Shown here piece by piece: positions 6,522 to 7,195 of a stretch of DNA of 7,195 bases (the first letter of the stretch is position 1; the number at the start of each line of letters is the position of its first letter). Origin of the DNA: CAZNKU01 sp964573775 (GTDB lineage Bacteria; Bacillota; Clostridia; Monoglobales; Firm-18). The stretch lies in NCBI GenBank assembly GCA_964573775.1, contig CAZNKU010000062.1, forward strand, positions 1-7,195. The letters run 5' to 3'. The notes beneath the pieces are model-generated. The model worked only from the letters and a program-made list of their open reading frames with translations, was not told where the DNA came from and did no database searches. A program made the position numbers and the translations under genes.

Positions 6522-6650
6522 ATGAAAAAATTAAGATATTACATATTCCGCATCAGGTGGTTATGGAAGAATCGTAAGTGGGAGCCTACAAGGCAAAAAT
6601 ACAAAGCTATGGAAAGGGAATGGAGGGCACGGGTTAATGGAAGATTTTGA
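6522..6650 (+). CDS. Very small basic, Arg/Trp-rich ORF
   Basis: A 42-residue open frame, MKKLRYYIFRIRWLWKNRKW..., with about a third Lys/Arg and several Trp. GGAG at 6508-6511 gives a 10-base spacer to the ATG. It fills what would otherwise be a 122-base gap in a tightly packed operon, and its end overlaps the next start by 14 bases, as elsewhere in this run. The composition suggests a nucleic-acid- or membrane-associated peptide, but no family is recognised. An earlier ATG at 6514 gives only three codons. It could be non-coding. Confidence 0.45.
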   Translation: MKKLRYYIFRIRWLWKNRKWEPTRQKYKAMEREWRARVNGRF

Positions 6651-6819
6651 AAACAGGAAGAAACTTGTTTTAACACATTGTCCGAGAGGAAAAGAGTATT
6701 ACTGTGACGGAACACTTAATAAGTCAATACCCGGATGGAAAGAGAGATTGCCAATAGGTAAGTGTCCGCATAGGAAGAAAGGCAAGTGTACATACTTTGA
6801 GAAAATGAAAAGGAGGTAA
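6637..6819 (+). CDS. Small Cys-containing basic protein
   Basis: 60-residue basic protein of unknown family. Cysteines at 15, 23, 43 and 51 form two symmetrical pairs (CPRGKEYYC and CPHRKKGKC), each with seven residues between, consistent with one bound zinc. His14 and His45 are nearby. The ATG at 6637 has GGAGGG at 6622-6627 with a 9-base spacer. It overlaps the end of the 42-residue ORF and is followed 6 bases later by another Cys-rich gene. A nucleic-acid-binding role is plausible by composition only. Confidence 0.65.
   Translation: MEDFENRKKLVLTHCPRGKEYYCDGTLNKSIPGWKERLPIGKCPHRKKGKCTYFEKMKRR
6811..6816 (+). promoter_or_regulatory. Ribosome binding site deciding the TTG start at 6826
   Basis: AGGAGG ends 9 bases before the TTG. 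It overlaps the end of the preceding gene, whose stop is TAA 6817-6819. Confidence 0.7.
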
Positions 6820-6825
6820 AAGTAA

Positions 6826-7044
6826 TTGCAGTATGGTGCTGAAAATGTGCTGTGTCCTTTTTACAAGGGTGAAACACGGAACACGGTTAAATGCGAAGGT
6901 ATAATATCCGCAACCTGTTCAAACAATTTCGGCATGACCAAGACCAAGAAAGAGCACTATGAAGAAAAGTGCTGTAACAAATACAGAGATTGTAAACTAT
7001 ACAGAACTTTGGAAGAAAAATATTATAAGCAACTGTCTGATTAG
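6826..7044 (+). CDS. Small Cys-rich phage-type protein, TTG start, last gene of the operon
   Basis: 72-residue protein with cysteines at 10, 23, 31, 49, 50 and 56. The pattern (MQYGAENVLCPFY...VKCEGI...F...Y...KCCNKYRDCKLYRTLEEKY) is one I recognise from short proteins of Clostridia prophages, where it has no assigned function. The spacing suggests a zinc-bound fold with helical C-terminus. The TTG at 6826 is supported by AGGAGG at 6811-6816, 9 bases upstream, and by the family N-terminus MQYGAENVLCP starting exactly there. The stop codon TAG (7042-7044) lies inside the terminator hairpin. Confidence 0.75.
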   Translation: MQYGAENVLCPFYKGETRNTVKCEGIISATCSNNFGMTKTKKEHYEEKCCNKYRDCKLYRTLEEKYYKQLSD

Positions 7045-7058
7045 GCAGTTGTTTTTTT
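7030..7058 (+). terminator. Rho-independent terminator overlapping the last stop codon
   Basis: CAACTGTC (7030-7037), loop TGATTA, GGCAGTTG (7044-7051), then seven T (7052-7058). The stem is 8 bp with one T-G wobble. It ends the + strand run. The stop codon TAG of the last gene spans the loop and the foot of the right arm. Confidence 0.85.
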
Positions 7059-7101
7059 GTTTTCAGTAAAATTTTTTGTGGTTTTAGTAAAATTTCTTGC
7101 G
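7059..7101. repeat. Tandem 21/22-bp direct repeat
   Basis: Copy 1 is 7059-7080 and copy 2 is 7081-7101, directly abutting. Both read G-TTTT-(C)AGTAAAATTT-[T/C]-TTG-[T/C]-G, with one single-base length difference and two substitutions. A G6 run follows at 7104-7109. Non-coding; possible iterons or operator sites. Confidence 0.6.
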
Positions 7102-7138
7102 TTGGGGGGTTAGAAATCCGAAATTTTATAGTTTAAAA

Positions 7139-7144
7139 TATAAT
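7139..7144 (+). promoter_or_regulatory. Possible promoter -10 element (TATAAT)
   Basis: A perfect TATAAT follows AT-rich DNA downstream of the terminator. The hexamer 17 bases upstream (7116-7121, ATCCGA) is not a good -35, so a bound activator, extended contacts or chance must be considered. If real, it drives the module beyond the window. Confidence 0.35.
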
Positions 7145-7150
7145 AAGAAG

Positions 7151-7195
7151 GTGTTAAAAATCAAAAATTTCCGCTTATTTCCGATTTTTGAGAAA
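7151..7195 (+). CDS. Possible 5' end of a further gene, cut by the window edge
   Basis: From GTG at 7151 the frame stays open to the window end for 15 codons (beginning MLKIKNFRLFPIFEK). AAGAAGG immediately upstream resembles a ribosome site but is too close to the GTG. The segment also contains the dyad described separately, so it may equally be an untranslated leader. Confidence 0.2.
   Translation, partial: MLKIKNFRLFPIFEK
7161..7191. repeat. Dyad with nested ATTTCCG direct repeats
   Basis: TCAAAAAT (7161-7168) and ATTTTTGA (7184-7191) are a perfect 8-bp inverted repeat around 15 bases. Within it, ATTTCCG occurs at 7167-7173 and 7177-7183, exactly 10 bases apart, about one helical turn. 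The arrangement resembles an operator, but no regulator is visible in the window. Confidence 0.4.

Overview
The window is a dense, AT-rich block of thirteen predicted genes, all on the + strand. Genes are separated by a few bases or overlap. Ribosome binding sites are strong (AAGGAG/GGAGG type), and four genes start with TTG or GTG. AT-richness, start sites and protein families point to a low-GC Firmicute, probably of the Clostridia. The gene content (rolling-circle-type initiator, PcfJ-like protein, DUF3102 protein, small Cys-rich proteins, ImmA/IrrE-like metallopeptidase) resembles the early/replication module of a temperate phage or related integrative element. No integrase, structural, packaging or conjugation gene is visible, so prophage, plasmid and integrative element cannot be told apart here.

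Layout. Bases 1-70 are a short leader. 71-1323 carries an HUH replication initiator (TTG start), a Cys-rich small protein, and a third small gene that overlaps it by 89 bases in another frame. 1334-4164 carries the two largest genes: a PcfJ-domain protein with an N-terminal-half zinc ribbon, then, joined by an ATGA overlap, a DUF3102 protein with a long coiled coil. 4166-5767 carries five small phage-type genes: a zinc-finger protein, a DUF3846-like protein, and three others without a known function. 5764-6330 encodes an HExxH metallopeptidase. 6323-7044 carries four very small genes, including a 42-residue basic ORF and two Cys-rich proteins. A rho-independent terminator overlapping the last stop codon closes the run.

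Downstream of the terminator (7059-7195) is a 137-base AT-rich region with a tandem 21/22-bp repeat, a G6 run, spaced A/T tracts, a perfect TATAAT, and a dyad containing two ATTTCCG repeats. It looks like a control region, or possibly an origin, for the next module.

The genes are probably one polycistronic transcript ending at the terminator. The initiator gives the block a DNA-replication theme; the roles of most of the other genes are unknown. I found no tRNA, rRNA, CRISPR array, insertion sequence or minus-strand gene, and there is no gene-free stretch over 300 bases.
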